Positions 35,276-46,320 of a stretch of DNA of 64,000 nt are shown here, piece after piece. The stretch comes from Gigantopelta aegis (lineage: Eukaryota; Mollusca; Gastropoda; Neomphalida; Peltospiridae): positions 81,054,920-81,118,919 of the forward strand of contig NC_054702.1 of assembly GCF_016097555.1 (NCBI RefSeq), written 5' to 3'. Position numbers and translations under genes: made by a program. The notes under the pieces were generated by a model. It saw only the letters and a program-made list of their open reading frames with translations. It had not been told where the DNA came from and ran no database searches. The stretch's first letter is position 1. The number at the start of each line of letters is the position of its first letter.

Positions 35276-36114
35276 AGAGTAACTTTTTCCTTTACAATGT
35301 AGTTACCATGCATTTAAAACTCCGTTTTAGTAGTGAAGATATGTACTTGTGTGTCTGCTGGATGTCATTTTAAGCAACACAACTAATGTTCCCTTTGTTG
35401 CATTACAGAAAAGCATAAAATAAAATATGCTTAATGGATATAAAACATGATTAATTCGACTACACACGGCAAAACGGAAACGTCATAGTGATTCATACAC
35501 CTATTCACTTTATGGGCTGTGGATCAAAATTTTGTGCGGTGACCTATTATTTTTTTTTTTTTAAATTCCAGTAACATAATAATACATCTATAATATGTCA
35601 AAAAAGTTTAAATTTTGACCGAATAGTATGATTTCCCCTTAATTGGATAGAAGCACGAAAATAAGTAGAATGAATGAATGAACGAATGAATGTTGGTTTT
35701 GCACAGATCCATATTCGAAGGCTAATTATTTGGAATAGAAAGTAAATTATTAAGCTTAGTGATAGCCAAGGAGTTATTTTTAAAGATGACAATTGCTTTC
35801 CCACCAGCAGTGGAAATCGTTTAGCTCTAATCAGGCTTAGCTTTGCTTGTGACAAAAGTGGGGCGTGATCAATTTGGGTTATTTTCAAACAAGCTTAATT
35901 TGTGAAAAATTTGATAGCTAAACATTTATTGAAATGAGGGTTTTTGTAAGGTTTGATGAGGAAATTTCCATAAACATATGTGTGATATCCGTTTGATCCC
36001 GCCCCTAACTACCGGCACCAATGCGTCGCTGTTAAGATGTTTTACATGGACATGGAATTATGTTTGTATTTTATTCAGGGTTTGTTTTTACTAATAGTTT
36101 AAAACTGTGTGTGT
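35276..36114. other. Intergenic DNA with a SINE-III tail
   Basis: At 35635-35692, CTTAATTGGATAGAAGCACGAAAATAAGT plus GAATGAATGAAC resembles the tail of the SINE at 56345. No gene is seen. Confidence 0.5.
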
Positions 36115-36280
36115 ATTTTCTTTAACAACACCACAAGATCACACTGGTTTGTTAATCATTGGCTAATGAATGTCAAACATTTGGCAATGTTATGACACGT
36201 AATCTTAAGTCTCATATACACCGCGTACGTTTTGCAGACACACACATCCAGTCTAGACTCTCTCACTGAAGCTAATGTAA
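36115..36280 (-). mobile_element. SINE tail with an embedded MITE fragment
   Basis: The SINE tail (complement of TTTAACAACACCAC...GACACGTA, 36115-36203) breaks at the same body position as those at 53085 and 55600. It is followed by MITE text (ACGTTTTGCAGACACACACATCCAGTCTAGAC). A C-run lies at about 36301-36310. Confidence 0.65.
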
Positions 36281-36932
36281 TAATAATATAAATGTTTTTA
36301 CCCCCCCCCCACCCCAAACCAAAACAAAAAAACAATAACACCCGAACCTCTCCCCCAAAACAACAAAGAAAAAAGTATAAATACAAAGGAAACGAATTCT
36401 TATTGAACTAATTACTACAATTTTTCCAATTATTCAAAATATGAAAAACAGTGTGACATTTTTAACACTGGTAAAATTGTAATATTATTTCACATAAAAG
36501 GACACACGCGATCCAAACATAATTGCGGCTGTGAACTTGGTTTTCAGAATGGCCGCCATCGAAAAACATTTTTGCCAATATCTTGGCTACCAGGACACAT
36601 AAATACTTGATTTAAGTTGCTAATACCATGTTTTCACCCCTAAGGAATTAACAGAACTGACTAAAATACCCGACCATTACTTCTTGTATGACAAAATTAA
36701 ACATGACTTTCATCAGAAAAAAGAATAATGGAAAAATCACATATTAGTTTCATGGCCATTCAAAAGGTCTAGCCTAGGAATGAGAACCATATATTTTTAT
36801 TGCCAATTTGTTCTGGCAGCAAAACATAAAACCTGAGTGGGTTGGTAAAATATTTGTTATGTTGATTTATCTATCAAGTCTTTTAAACTGCCTAGCCATA
36901 TAAATAGTAAAATTATAAACAAAGACGGTTTA
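36281..36932. other. Intergenic DNA, no gene seen
   Basis: AT-rich with short C-runs; no supported feature. Confidence 0.5.
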
Positions 36933-37057
36933 TTAAAGGAACATTCCTGAGTTTGCTGCATTGTAAGATGTTTCCGACTAATAAAATATTTCTACGATTA
37001 AACTTACATATTAAATATATTTTCTTCTTTAGAATATCAGTGTCTGTATATTCAATG
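36933..37057 (+). mobile_element. Palindromic TTAA MITE, left-arm fragment
   Basis: It starts with TTAAAGGAACATTCCTGAGT and stops at TATTCAATG, so only one arm is left. Confidence 0.75.
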
Positions 37058-37390
37058 AGAGAGATACGTCCTTGTAACTTGTTTGGATCTGTGTTGCAAA
37101 AAAGGGCTTCTAATTTCTCATTGACATTGTAATATGATGCAGCGGCTCCTTCTTTATAACACCCATTCAGTTGCCACGCATGCAAGGACCCATTGGACTG
37201 AACGTCACACACAGAAGCTTCGAATTCATTTATGTTACACTGATTGTAGTGCCACAAGGCAACGTCTTCCTAGTAATAGATATCTTTATTTGCAAGGGTC
37301 TTTCAAAACAGGGGCCACTGTATTAAGTCTTCTATTCTAATTTATGAGTTCTGATCACCTGATAGATGTTAAACAAATTAATGTTTAACA

Positions 37391-37794
37391 TACCGTAAAC
37401 TCTTGAATAGAAGCCTAGGCTTCTTTATTCCGCTCGTCGCACCAAGACCAGGACTATTTTCAAGGAAGGCTTCTATTTTTCTTTAATGAAAACTTTTCCA
37501 AGATAGCCTTGTTGTAACATCTTCTAATGTAGGGTCACACACTTAGCTTCTTCTTTCCTGTTATTCTCAGTTTTTATATTAGCTTTTGACGTCAGGCAAC
37601 AGGCGTGAGGAAGATAATGTGGCCATTAACCTGACAAAGCTACAGTAGCAGAAGTTGGACTTTGTAGAAGGCAGGCTTCTATTCAAGACATGCCTCTATT
37701 TTTCCCCCTGATGCTCTGAGACCCGGCCTCTAATTGAGGAAGGCTTCTATTCAAGTCAGGCCTCTATTCCAGGATGTACGGTATTTCAGGCTCT
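37391..37794. mobile_element. MITE with TACCGTA ends
   Basis: Left TACCGTAAACTCTTGAATAG and right TATTCCAGGATGTACGGTA are inverted. The inside has several inverted and direct copies of AGGCTTCTATTC. No ORF. Confidence 0.7.
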
Positions 37795-37859
37795 GTGTCA
37801 CAGCCTTGGACAGATAGTGTTTTTAAAAGACCATACAGACTATGTATATTAAAGATATG

Positions 37860-38960
37860 GTGCAGCTGCACAACATCTTGTAGTTCGTTAGGAACTTACA
37901 AAGGGTCACTTTGTTGAAATGTAAAACAAAAACCGGTCCATGTTTCTCTGACATGACCATGGAATAAGTCCATGCGCAAGTGAACACACGCATCAAAGAA
38001 GATGTTGAGATGACTGGAATTACGGATAATCCCTCCGCTTTGATTAATTAGAATACATCTGGTGCAGAAGTCGCTGAGATCATTGACTACTCTGAAACCA
38101 TACTTTGAAGGATACCTTACACCACCCGCAAAATAATAATAATAATAAAAACAATAGTTCTAGACAAACACCATAACCAGAGAAGATCGGTTCACTCGAC
38201 TAAACATGTGAGTCCCAGTATAAAGACTTCATCTCAATGAACAAATTGACTCTTTCATAAGACATCACATTTAAAACGGGCAACAATTTCACATTAGTTT
38301 TAAACCACGAGACGCAACTGACTTATATCAAACAATGGAGATATACAATGCATTTTCTGAAATGAAACCAGGAATGACCGACTGCACCTTTAGACTTTGG
38401 AGAACTAAGGCAATGCACAAAGTCGATGTAGATGTAAAAAGGTATAGATGGTTCTGTTATAGTCAATATTTTGCTCCCAAATGTTATGCAACTTTTTGTG
38501 ACTATATAGAACGTGTATGCATACCTTATTTACCCAACACTTCCAGCTGTAAACGTGGTATACGATCGATACATAAGCAACAACCTAAAGATTTTAATGA
38601 GGTAGAAACGAAAACAAGGAACTGCATTGTGCAAGGACTACTTCAATTAATATAAAAGCTAGCAATATCCTCCATGTGGATGAAAATAAAATTGGGCCGT
38701 GTCAGTACAAGCCGTGTCAGTACAAGCCGTGTCAATACATTTCAATGCTTTCCACTGAAAAGAGGGAGATGTACAGCACACAAGATACCAATGATGTATA
38801 TTCGTATGAGTGTACCATGTGACTTGACATGACACCATGTGATCACGAAGAAGCCGACACAGAAAAAAGAAAGCACTGGTCAGATCGGACGACACTGATG
38901 TTGTCTATGATCAATCAATTCCTTTACAGACAACAACACAGGCAGGCAAATCATGTACAG
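37860..38960 (+). pseudogene. Degenerate coding sequence of unrecognised family
   Basis: Codon-like text spreads over all three plus frames. The clearest part is the open frame 38335-38655 (106 aa) and a second-frame stretch reading VVYDRYISNNLK near 38557. That motif resembles one I recall from uncharacterised, repeat-associated metazoan proteins, but I cannot name the family. Multiple stops and shifts mark it as dead. Confidence 0.35.
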
Positions 38961-39145
38961 ATATGATTAGATGTGGCATGCAGACCTTACGAATGTTTTG
39001 CAACATTGCTTCCTTGCCCTTGCACTGAACTATGTAATTGTGCAGGAATGTGTTTTACCTTACAGATTGACTACAAATGAGATCATGTGCAATGTGTTTT
39101 CACAGTGTTTTCTATCTAATCGGTCACATATTTGATTTTTAAGTA

Positions 39146-39303
39146 TAATAAATAGAGGATTCGTCACGAGTATTTTTTTAATATGAAAAATATCAACCGA
39201 GTCTATGTTAATCGGTATTTGTCGAGGCTACCGATTAACTAGACGAGGTTGATATTTTACATATCGGTGTTAAAAAACACGAGTAGCGAATTCTGTTTAT
39301 CCT
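39146..39303. repeat. Hairpin MITE
   Basis: ATAAATAGAGGATTCGTCAC and the following ATCAACC-ending arm pair with the complement in GGTTGATATTTTACATATCG...GAATTCTGTTTAT. Confidence 0.7.
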
Positions 39304-39550
39304 ATAACACTTCTAAAATAACATTCTAATTACTTTTTTTTAGTAAATCACAGTACTAAAGTCGCCGCCATCGATAATATGACGTCATCACGATTAGCAC
39401 AGATTAGTTTGATGTCACGCATTTGAAACAAATCTTTGAAAACGTTACGCTCAGATACACGGGTCTTGTTGGCTTGTAAGCCAATGACCCATCCACAGCA
39501 ACAAATTACCTAGAGACCTTGCAGATTTGCATACAATTATTAATCGGGTT

Positions 39551-39717
39551 AATAAATAGAGGATAATAAACGAGTTACCAGTTATTATCAAATTTATGTC
39601 CCGAGTGAAATAATTGTCAGTTGTCACGAGCTTTAGCGAGTGACAAATGAAAATTATTTCACGAGGGACATAAATTTGATAATAACTGGTACCGAATTTG
39701 TTATTCTATTTATTACC
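39551..39717. repeat. Hairpin MITE
   Basis: The arms ACCAGTTATTATCAAATTTA / TAAATTTGATAATAACTGGT and GTCCCGAGTGAAATAATT / AATTATTTCACGAGGGAC form a long stem. It is related in ends to the hairpin at 39146. Confidence 0.8.
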
Positions 39718-40385
39718 TCAGCTATTTTTCTCTAAAAGCCTTTAATTTCGACGCACGTGCACGAAGGCCAACCTGTATAGGAACGATGTAAACCACTTTA
39801 GGCACTGTTCTGAGAATTACTATAACGTTGTAATTTAATCACGTTCATAGATAATTTTTAAAAATACAAGTTCTCTTTATTCTGCTTCCAAATTTATAAT
39901 GAATTGCATTAAAATGATATTTTGTTATTATTTTAAAGCCGCACACCCTAGTTCCATCCAGCGAAAATAAATTATAATTTGGTTAATCGACAAACCTGTA
40001 ACACACTTAGATCACGTTTTTATCAAATGGAGTGAAAAAGCAGGTTTTATATCGATAAATACCATGGGAATCCCCATGTCCCAATTGCTTGAAATAATTT
40101 TGAAAGTTAGTATTCTGACGTCACCGGTAGATGTCGCTTGAAGCACAACAATGCCTACGTCACGACAAATTTCACAGACTTTGGGATGCGTTCGTTTCAC
40201 GTCTCCTAGACATTTTCCAACTGTTCTGTCCTGGTCTTATCCCTAGAGGCACTGATTTTCCGGAATCGCGGACGGAATCGCGGAAATACCTATCTGAAAC
40301 GGAATTCCCGATTTTTTTCCAAAACATTATTTAACTTGAAATAGCGCATTTGATTAATTAAAAATTATTTTTCGAACTAGAAACT

Positions 40386-40570
40386 ATGGACACCGACATC
40401 TGCCTGTGCTACGCTACGACACTAGTACCTTTGTATGTTACGCCAAATGTAGAGTATCTAGACGTTTTACCAGTCGTGTTTTCTTCGCTTGTTCCCGGCG
40501 ATTTAACGGGACAAACCGAACATTGTGAGCTAAAATTGTCCGACATTTACTCAAGTGAAAGGTATGTTAT
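40386..40570 (+). other. Possible first exon inside the hAT-like element
   Basis: An ATG-started frame of about 61 codons (MDTDICLCYATTLVPLY...) reaches GTGAAAG followed by GTATGT, a fair 5' splice site. No domain is recognised and no second exon was found. It could be chance. Confidence 0.25.
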
Positions 40571-40862
40571 GTTTGCTTATTAATTTTTAACATTTGCGGC
40601 ATTGCCATATTTCCGATCTCACAAAGGAATGCAGTAATTGCATATTATATGCCAGGCTTTGTTCAAAATAAATTATACAAAGGGAAGTGGTTTATAGTGT
40701 GATCGTTTGTAATTATTTTCCCGATCATATCGTAAAGAAAACCGAAAATGTCCGAAGTCTGTGTCGTGGCGTATTCGTGTTTAAATTTAAACCAAAAATA
40801 AATACAAACTACTGACATGTTTTACCTCATTGCATATTTATTTTATACCAGCAATTAATTGC

Positions 40863-40864
<2 letters not shown>

Positions 40865-40929
<65 letters not shown>
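40865..40929. repeat. (GT)n microsatellite
   Basis: A near-perfect GT run of about 65 bp. Confidence 0.95.
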
Positions 40930-40933
<4 letters not shown>

Positions 40934-41076
40934 AAAAACAGAATTTGTTTAATACTGAAACGGAAAAACCCGGAATTTGTAACATTATGAAACGGAAAAG
41001 GGAAAAATCTGAAACGAAAAATCAGTGCCTCTATATCCCCTCTCCAGATATCCTAAGACTTCCAAGCTAACTCTCG

Positions 41077-41995
41077 ATGAAGCTGCACGCTGTCGCCTGC
41101 GCTCTCGACTTGCCACCCCACCTGGGGGGATTGATTGCAAGCTTTGGATCACTGCTGGAGTTTCGCGTCGCGTACACCGGGTCACGGGCAACCGTGACTT
41201 TGGTTTACGGCGACTCGGACTCGCAGAAGAGGAAGGGAAGAGGACGGAGGAAGAAGAAACGTGCGCCAGGAGCGGCTCAGGGGGGAAACAAAACTGGCGG
41301 CTCAACCGGCAGCGGCGGTCCCTTCTGCGTCGCCGCCCCCGGCTCGGCCCAAGACGAAAGGACCAGCTCATCCGGACCCGCCGTCAACACCGAGGGATGC
41401 TCTCAACGCGCCGATGTGCGAGACGCCCGCAGACGGACCTCCATCTCCCTTTACGCCACCGCCTATACGTAACTGGCCACTGTCACCAGTCTTGCCAGTT
41501 CGGAAGGCGGCGGTCCGGGCAGGAGCCGTTGCGAAGAGGAAGGCCGTCGCTCAGCCGAGCGACCAGCCTGACAAGGCAAGACCTCCACCTACACAGGCAC
41601 CGTCCCCCTCCGACTCGGAAGCCGTCTGGAAAGTTCAGATCGGGAAAATCAGGTCCGGCTTCCTGAAGTTCGTGCAGGGGGACACCTCGGATCCGGCATC
41701 ACTGATGGGCGGACTAGTGGAACCAGAGCTGAAAAAACTGCCTGATGGAAGCGCTTACGAGCTACACACCATCAAGTCTACAGCCGGCAAGACGGGGTTG
41801 GTACTAACTCAGCGCCGAGAAGGAGTCTACCGACAAGCGGTCCTAGTTAGAGAGATGGATAGCCACACCATCCACAGGATCGTCAAGGCCCTTTTCGGCA
41901 ACGACTACCGGAGTGTTATAACCATCCTCGCCGACCAGAGATGGAAGCACTTCATCCCCGCCTTTGCCGGTTCTCCGCTCATCAGTTCGCCGTAG
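41077..41995 (+). pseudogene. Retroelement ORF: basic N-terminus plus unrecognised C-terminal domain, one frameshift
   Basis: Frame 1 from ATG 41077 gives LEFRVAYTGSRATVTLVYGD and a basic patch (KRKGRGRRKKKRAPG). The message then continues one frame over as KLAAQPAAAVPSASPPPARP to the stop at 41995. Copy A reads the same join in a single frame, so a one-base difference in the G/A-rich stretch near 41280 is the lesion. A Pro/Ser-rich linker leads to a compact domain of about 120 residues from WKVQIGKIRSGFLKF (about 41629) through GKTGLVLTQRREGVYRQAVL to RWKHFIPAFAG. By position it could be an ORF1-type RNA-binding protein; I do not recognise the domain. Confidence 0.72.
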
Positions 41996-42350
41996 GCCAA
42001 CCTCCACACCCTAACGGCCTTAACGAGGCCACTCACGTGGACATATAGATTGGACTTTAAACATTTAGACCTTCGTTCAAAATTTTATGTCGAAATTACT
42101 TTTCTTTTAAATATTATTAAATAGTCCGATCCTCTCTTCTTTCTCTTATTTATTTTTGGACTGTCCTTCTAAAATGCTCCAAATTATATAAATATTCGGC
42201 CGAGCAGTCAATTCTTTTTATTTTTGGCTTGTATTTTTTTTTTATTGTTATTATTTTTTTTTTATTATTCTATTAACCTTTTTCTAATTGCTATTTTCAA
42301 AATTCTGCCCATTTTCAACACTAACCCCCCCCCCCCCCCCCCCCCCCCAT

Positions 42351-42391
42351 CCCGAGTCAGGCCACCGATCTTATCGGAGGTCGGACTCGGG
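42351..42391 (+). other. Conserved 3' stem-loop of the retroelement
   Basis: CCCGAGTC pairs with GACTCGGG, and CC-A-CCGAT pairs with ATCGG-A-GG around the loop CTT. It is preceded by a C-run and matches copy A nearly base for base. A role in RT recognition of the 3' end is inferred. Confidence 0.75.
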
Positions 42392-42484
42392 ATGGGCGTG
42401 TTCGAAACCCTAGTGGTATATGGGCACGTTAAACTAGTTATCATCATCATCATCTATATCCCCTCTCCAGATATCGTAAGACTT

Positions 42485-43316
42485 AGCAAAATTATTTGTT
42501 TAAGGGTTTGTAACGTTTTTTTATTGAGACACTTACTTGTGAAAAAATGCAAAAAATGCATTTCGTGGTTTTACAAACATCAGGATTACCAAAAAGCACT
42601 TCAGGTGAATGGAAATGTGTATTCTAAATAATAAAATGAAAGTAAAGTGCAATTTTATTTGTGAAAAATGGGGTTTACAACGCCGTAATGGTTAACAAAT
42701 AAACGTAACTAGGGTGTGTCCCTTTAACACCAAAAACAAAGACCCGTAAAGGCAAACTCTTTAAACTACATGACGTCATTTTGTGTGTTTGTCAAATCGT
42801 GATCACGTCATATTTAGTACCGACAAAGTCATTGGTTTGTAAGCGTCAAATTGTCCAATAGTATTGTTCGTTAGACCAATGCATCATCTCACTGAGAAAT
42901 TATGATTTTTATTGTCCCTGTTATGAGTGACCGCTGGGGTAATAAATATTACATGAGTTTATCACATGGATATCATGGGTAATTTATAGGATAAATAAAT
43001 TTACATGATCAAAGTTTATCGTGTTTTACGTTTAAAAAATTAGATAACTAACTTACGTCATACCTCAATATGACGTGACATAACAATGTGATGTAACGTC
43101 GCAATTGACAATATAATTGACAGCACACAAACCTTAATAATCTGTTATTTAAAGCCTCTGAATATACATCTATTACAATAACTAAGAGAGTCAATAAAAC
43201 AATTGAATAAATAATTATATCGTTGTTACTTTGATAACTTCATTTAATAGAAAGATTAAATGTTATTATAGTTATCGTGTTTATTAAATTTCTTGTGTGT
43301 GAAAACATGGAATTAA
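42485..43316. other. Intergenic DNA, no gene seen
   Basis: AT-rich DNA with no supported coding or repeat feature. Confidence 0.5.
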
Positions 43317-43878
43317 GGTCGACGACAGTCACTTTTCGCACCGTTGTTTTGGCTTCGTACACAGTAAATAAAACAAATCCAACGGTAGCATACAACAAGC
43401 ATTTTTTTTAACATACTTTTTTATGACTTTTATAATGTAAACTGAAGCAAATGGACCTAATTAGAAGAAAAACACACAAAATGTAATAACATTTCATCAT
43501 AAATCTTGTCCAGCATAGATGTAAACATGACACGTCAATGGATATTCCAGAGGCCAATTTCGCAAATTTGCAAAAAAGCGTCCCTTCCTCACCAAAACAA
43601 GATATAATACTTTAACAAAAAACTAAAATTAGCACACTTTTCTGTGTTATCTTAGCTAGTTATCCTCCAAGTTTTAATGTGTTTGGTTAAACGGTGTATT
43701 TTTAATTATTAAGCAAATGTGTTACCCGTCTGCCAAAACTGTCCACAGCCGGGCACAGAAACACAGAAATGTTGGAAAATCTTATAATGTTGTCACATAC
43801 TGACAATCACTTTACACCTGATATGTCCTGTAGACAATATCATTGTGTAGTCTTTGTATTTATTAATATAAAATACAT

Positions 43879-44117
43879 CAGGCCCGTAGGAACTGGGATG
43901 GGGTGGGGTGGGGTGGATGTGTGAGGGGCGGGCCTAGGGGCTTGTTCTCCATCCCACACTTGAAGACAAAAATGTATGTTTAAAATTTTCACTACTCCAC
44001 ATAAATAAAGATGATATAAAAATGAAAATCTAGTTTGTATCCCTCACTAGAGACTGTGTACCCCCCCCCCCCCCCCCCCCCCACCCCACACTTCAAATAT
44101 CGTTCCTACAGGCCGGT
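43879..44117. mobile_element. Small MITE with CAGGCCCGTAGGAAC ends
   Basis: CAGGCCCGTAGGAAC on the left and GTTCCTACAGGCCGG on the right are inverted. A C-run (44060-44082) and G-rich segments lie inside. A related copy may be 54268-54555. Confidence 0.6.
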
Positions 44118-45523
44118 ACATATGTGGACAATATGTAGAGGCTGACGTTAGGAGCCAGTTCCTTTTATCTTTAGGATTTTGTAATCATGATTTCAAACCA
44201 ACTGTATCAGCTACTTTGCTCCACATACTGACATAAAACACATTTGTTATTATATATTGGAATAAAACAAAAATAACTACAATATATCCAGTGTTATTTT
44301 CTTTAATCATTCATGGAGGAAGAAGGAAGTCCTGGTGAAAATATATTACAGGTAAAACAAAACAAAATAATATATGATGCTTATTCCAAGTGCTAACTAT
44401 TGTAAAATTTGCTTTAAATTGCTAGATGCCAAAAGTGATTAAGTATATTACTTTATGGTAACAGTCGAAAATTAGACGACCAATTGTTTTAACCTCTGTC
44501 AAAGGTAGCACGCTTTCTGCCAGAACATAATTCGAGGTTACGTAATAAAAACAAAATATATTCAAAGGCATATATTGGGTAGTTATGAATTTGAAATGTT
44601 TTATTGGACCATTTTATTTAATGCACTTTTACAAATTTTAAACAGCAATTATCTTACTATAATCTATCAAAAAATTAAAACAAAACATATCCATTAATTT
44701 CCGAGATTTTTTAGTACATACATGTAATTGTACCCTCTACCTGCGTACCCTCTAGCAGAAACCCAGGGTAGGGAACCAATTATTTGGTGTAGAGTATTTT
44801 TAATATGACATAAAGAAAGCATTGAGACGTTAGTATGGATTCGTTATGGGCTGTCGGTGAAAATTAATTTACAGGTAAATAAATGTGAACTATAAATATT
44901 CATATGTGAACAAATTGCAATACCTTTTTTTAATGTATAGTTTAAGTACATACTTGTCTTTCATTTTCACATTGTAAATATACCAAATTGTCATGTTTAT
45001 GTATTACATTTATACTTTTGGTTTACCACTGTGACACTGAAAACCTTTGGCCCATAACTGTTATTTAGTCAAATATTAGGCAAAATCTAGACTGGAACTG
45101 ATTTATGCTTATTAAATCTTGTTTGCAATTTATTTATTTTATTTTTGGCATCAATCAGTCTTGTTTATAATAGCAATATGTATGCAAGTTTGAGATTCTG
45201 TGTGCGCTATGAAAGAAACAATCTTAAAATTAGTGGCGAGAAATTCAAAAGTTATGTTCCTTGGTATACAAAGCCCGGTCAATCATAATTACTTTAATAA
45301 ATCAATTCTTTTACTTACGGTGGTTTATATTTATGTTAGTGACATAAATCGGTTCTTTAAAATACTGCACATAATAACATATACATATAAATGGTGTTTA
45401 TGGCTGATAAAGGGTTACAAATTGATAACCTATATTTGGAAAAATAATGTTTCCACTTTTAATTTGCAACTAAGATGCTAGACTAACGTAAACCAATTTA
45501 TTCATCATTCTAGTTTACGAACA

Positions 45524-45814
45524 CTACCGATGTTTAACGATTAAGTCGGCCGTTAATGACTGTAAAGCCGTAATCGACATGTAGGTATTCGGGGTCGCGT
45601 TTTTGGCGACATGATAAAAAGCGTTTAGAGTTGCGGCCCTTTGCTTGGTGGTCGCCACCAACGGTATTTTTTTGATATGATGTATTTGACAAAAGGTACT
45701 TTTTATTTCTTTCATCTTTTGAAACTTAAAATTAATATTGTGTTCAGAATTAAATAAAATAACAAAATACCAATCTGTAAACAACGTTGTCCGCTTGTTA
45801 TAGAAATTTGACAT
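45524..45814 (-). other. Unrecognised open frame in the 3.1-kb module
   Basis: 96 codons, with a GC-richer C-terminal half (KQRAATLNAFYHVAKNATP, then SITALQSLTADLIVKH). It could be an exon of a lost transposase or chance. No family recognised. Confidence 0.25.
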
Positions 45815-45852
45815 GGGTCAAGGTTAGTAGACCAGTTTTTATTTTAATGTGG

Positions 45853-46320
45853 CGAAGCATTGTAATAATATAGCTAATTTTCAATTTGAATGACGTCAGT
45901 ATTCCAATGACGTCACTTTGAATCGCCTTACAATAACCATACATTACGGATACATGACGTTTCCGTTTTAAGAATGCTGGAAAAAAAGTCCAATGCAAAA
46001 TTGCTATTGAAAGTTTTTTGTTTGAACATTACTAATGCATCTGAATGTGTTTGAAGAAAATCTTCTGATTAAACAATTGTACCTTTTACGAAGCATTGTA
46101 ATAATATAGCTAATTTTCAATTTGAATGACGTCAGTATTCCAATGACGTCACTTTGAATCGCCTTACAATAACCATACACTGGGTACATGACGTTTCCGT
46201 TTTAAGAATGCTGGAAAAATTCCAATGCAAACTTGCTATTGAATTTTTTTTGTTTGAACATTACTAATGCATCTGAATGTGTTTGAAGAAAATCTTGTGA
46301 TTAAAAAATTGTACCTTTTA
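45853..46320. repeat. Two tandem 236-bp repeats with TGACGTCA palindromes
   Basis: The two units are about 95 percent alike by eye. Each holds ATGACGTCAGTATTCCAATG followed by ACGTCACT, i.e. a perfect CRE-type palindrome TGACGTCA and a second TGACGTCA 17 bp on. Confidence 0.88.

Larger units (their letters stand above)
40244..41033. mobile_element. hAT-like non-autonomous element
   Basis: Left TAGAGGCACTGATTTTCCGG and right complement TAGAGGCACTGATTTTTCG are inverted. Subterminal GAAACGGAA motifs repeat near both ends, as is common in hAT elements. A clean 8-bp duplication was not found, partly because another retroelement inserted at the right edge. A GT run (40865-40929) lies inside. Confidence 0.65.
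41062..42453 (+). mobile_element. ORF1-only retroelement, copy B (full-length, 1.39 kb)
   Basis: It is flanked by a direct repeat of about 30 bp with one mismatch (41031-41061 and 42454-42484, starting CTATATCCCCTCTCCAGATA), read as a target-site duplication. The 5' part is GC-rich and coding. The 3' UTR holds T-rich tracts, a C-run (42325-42348), a stem-loop (42351-42391), a B-box-like GTTCGAAACCC (42400-42410) and an ATC repeat tail. No RT is encoded, so it must use another element's machinery. Copy A at 1806-2509 is homologous along its length. Confidence 0.88.
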
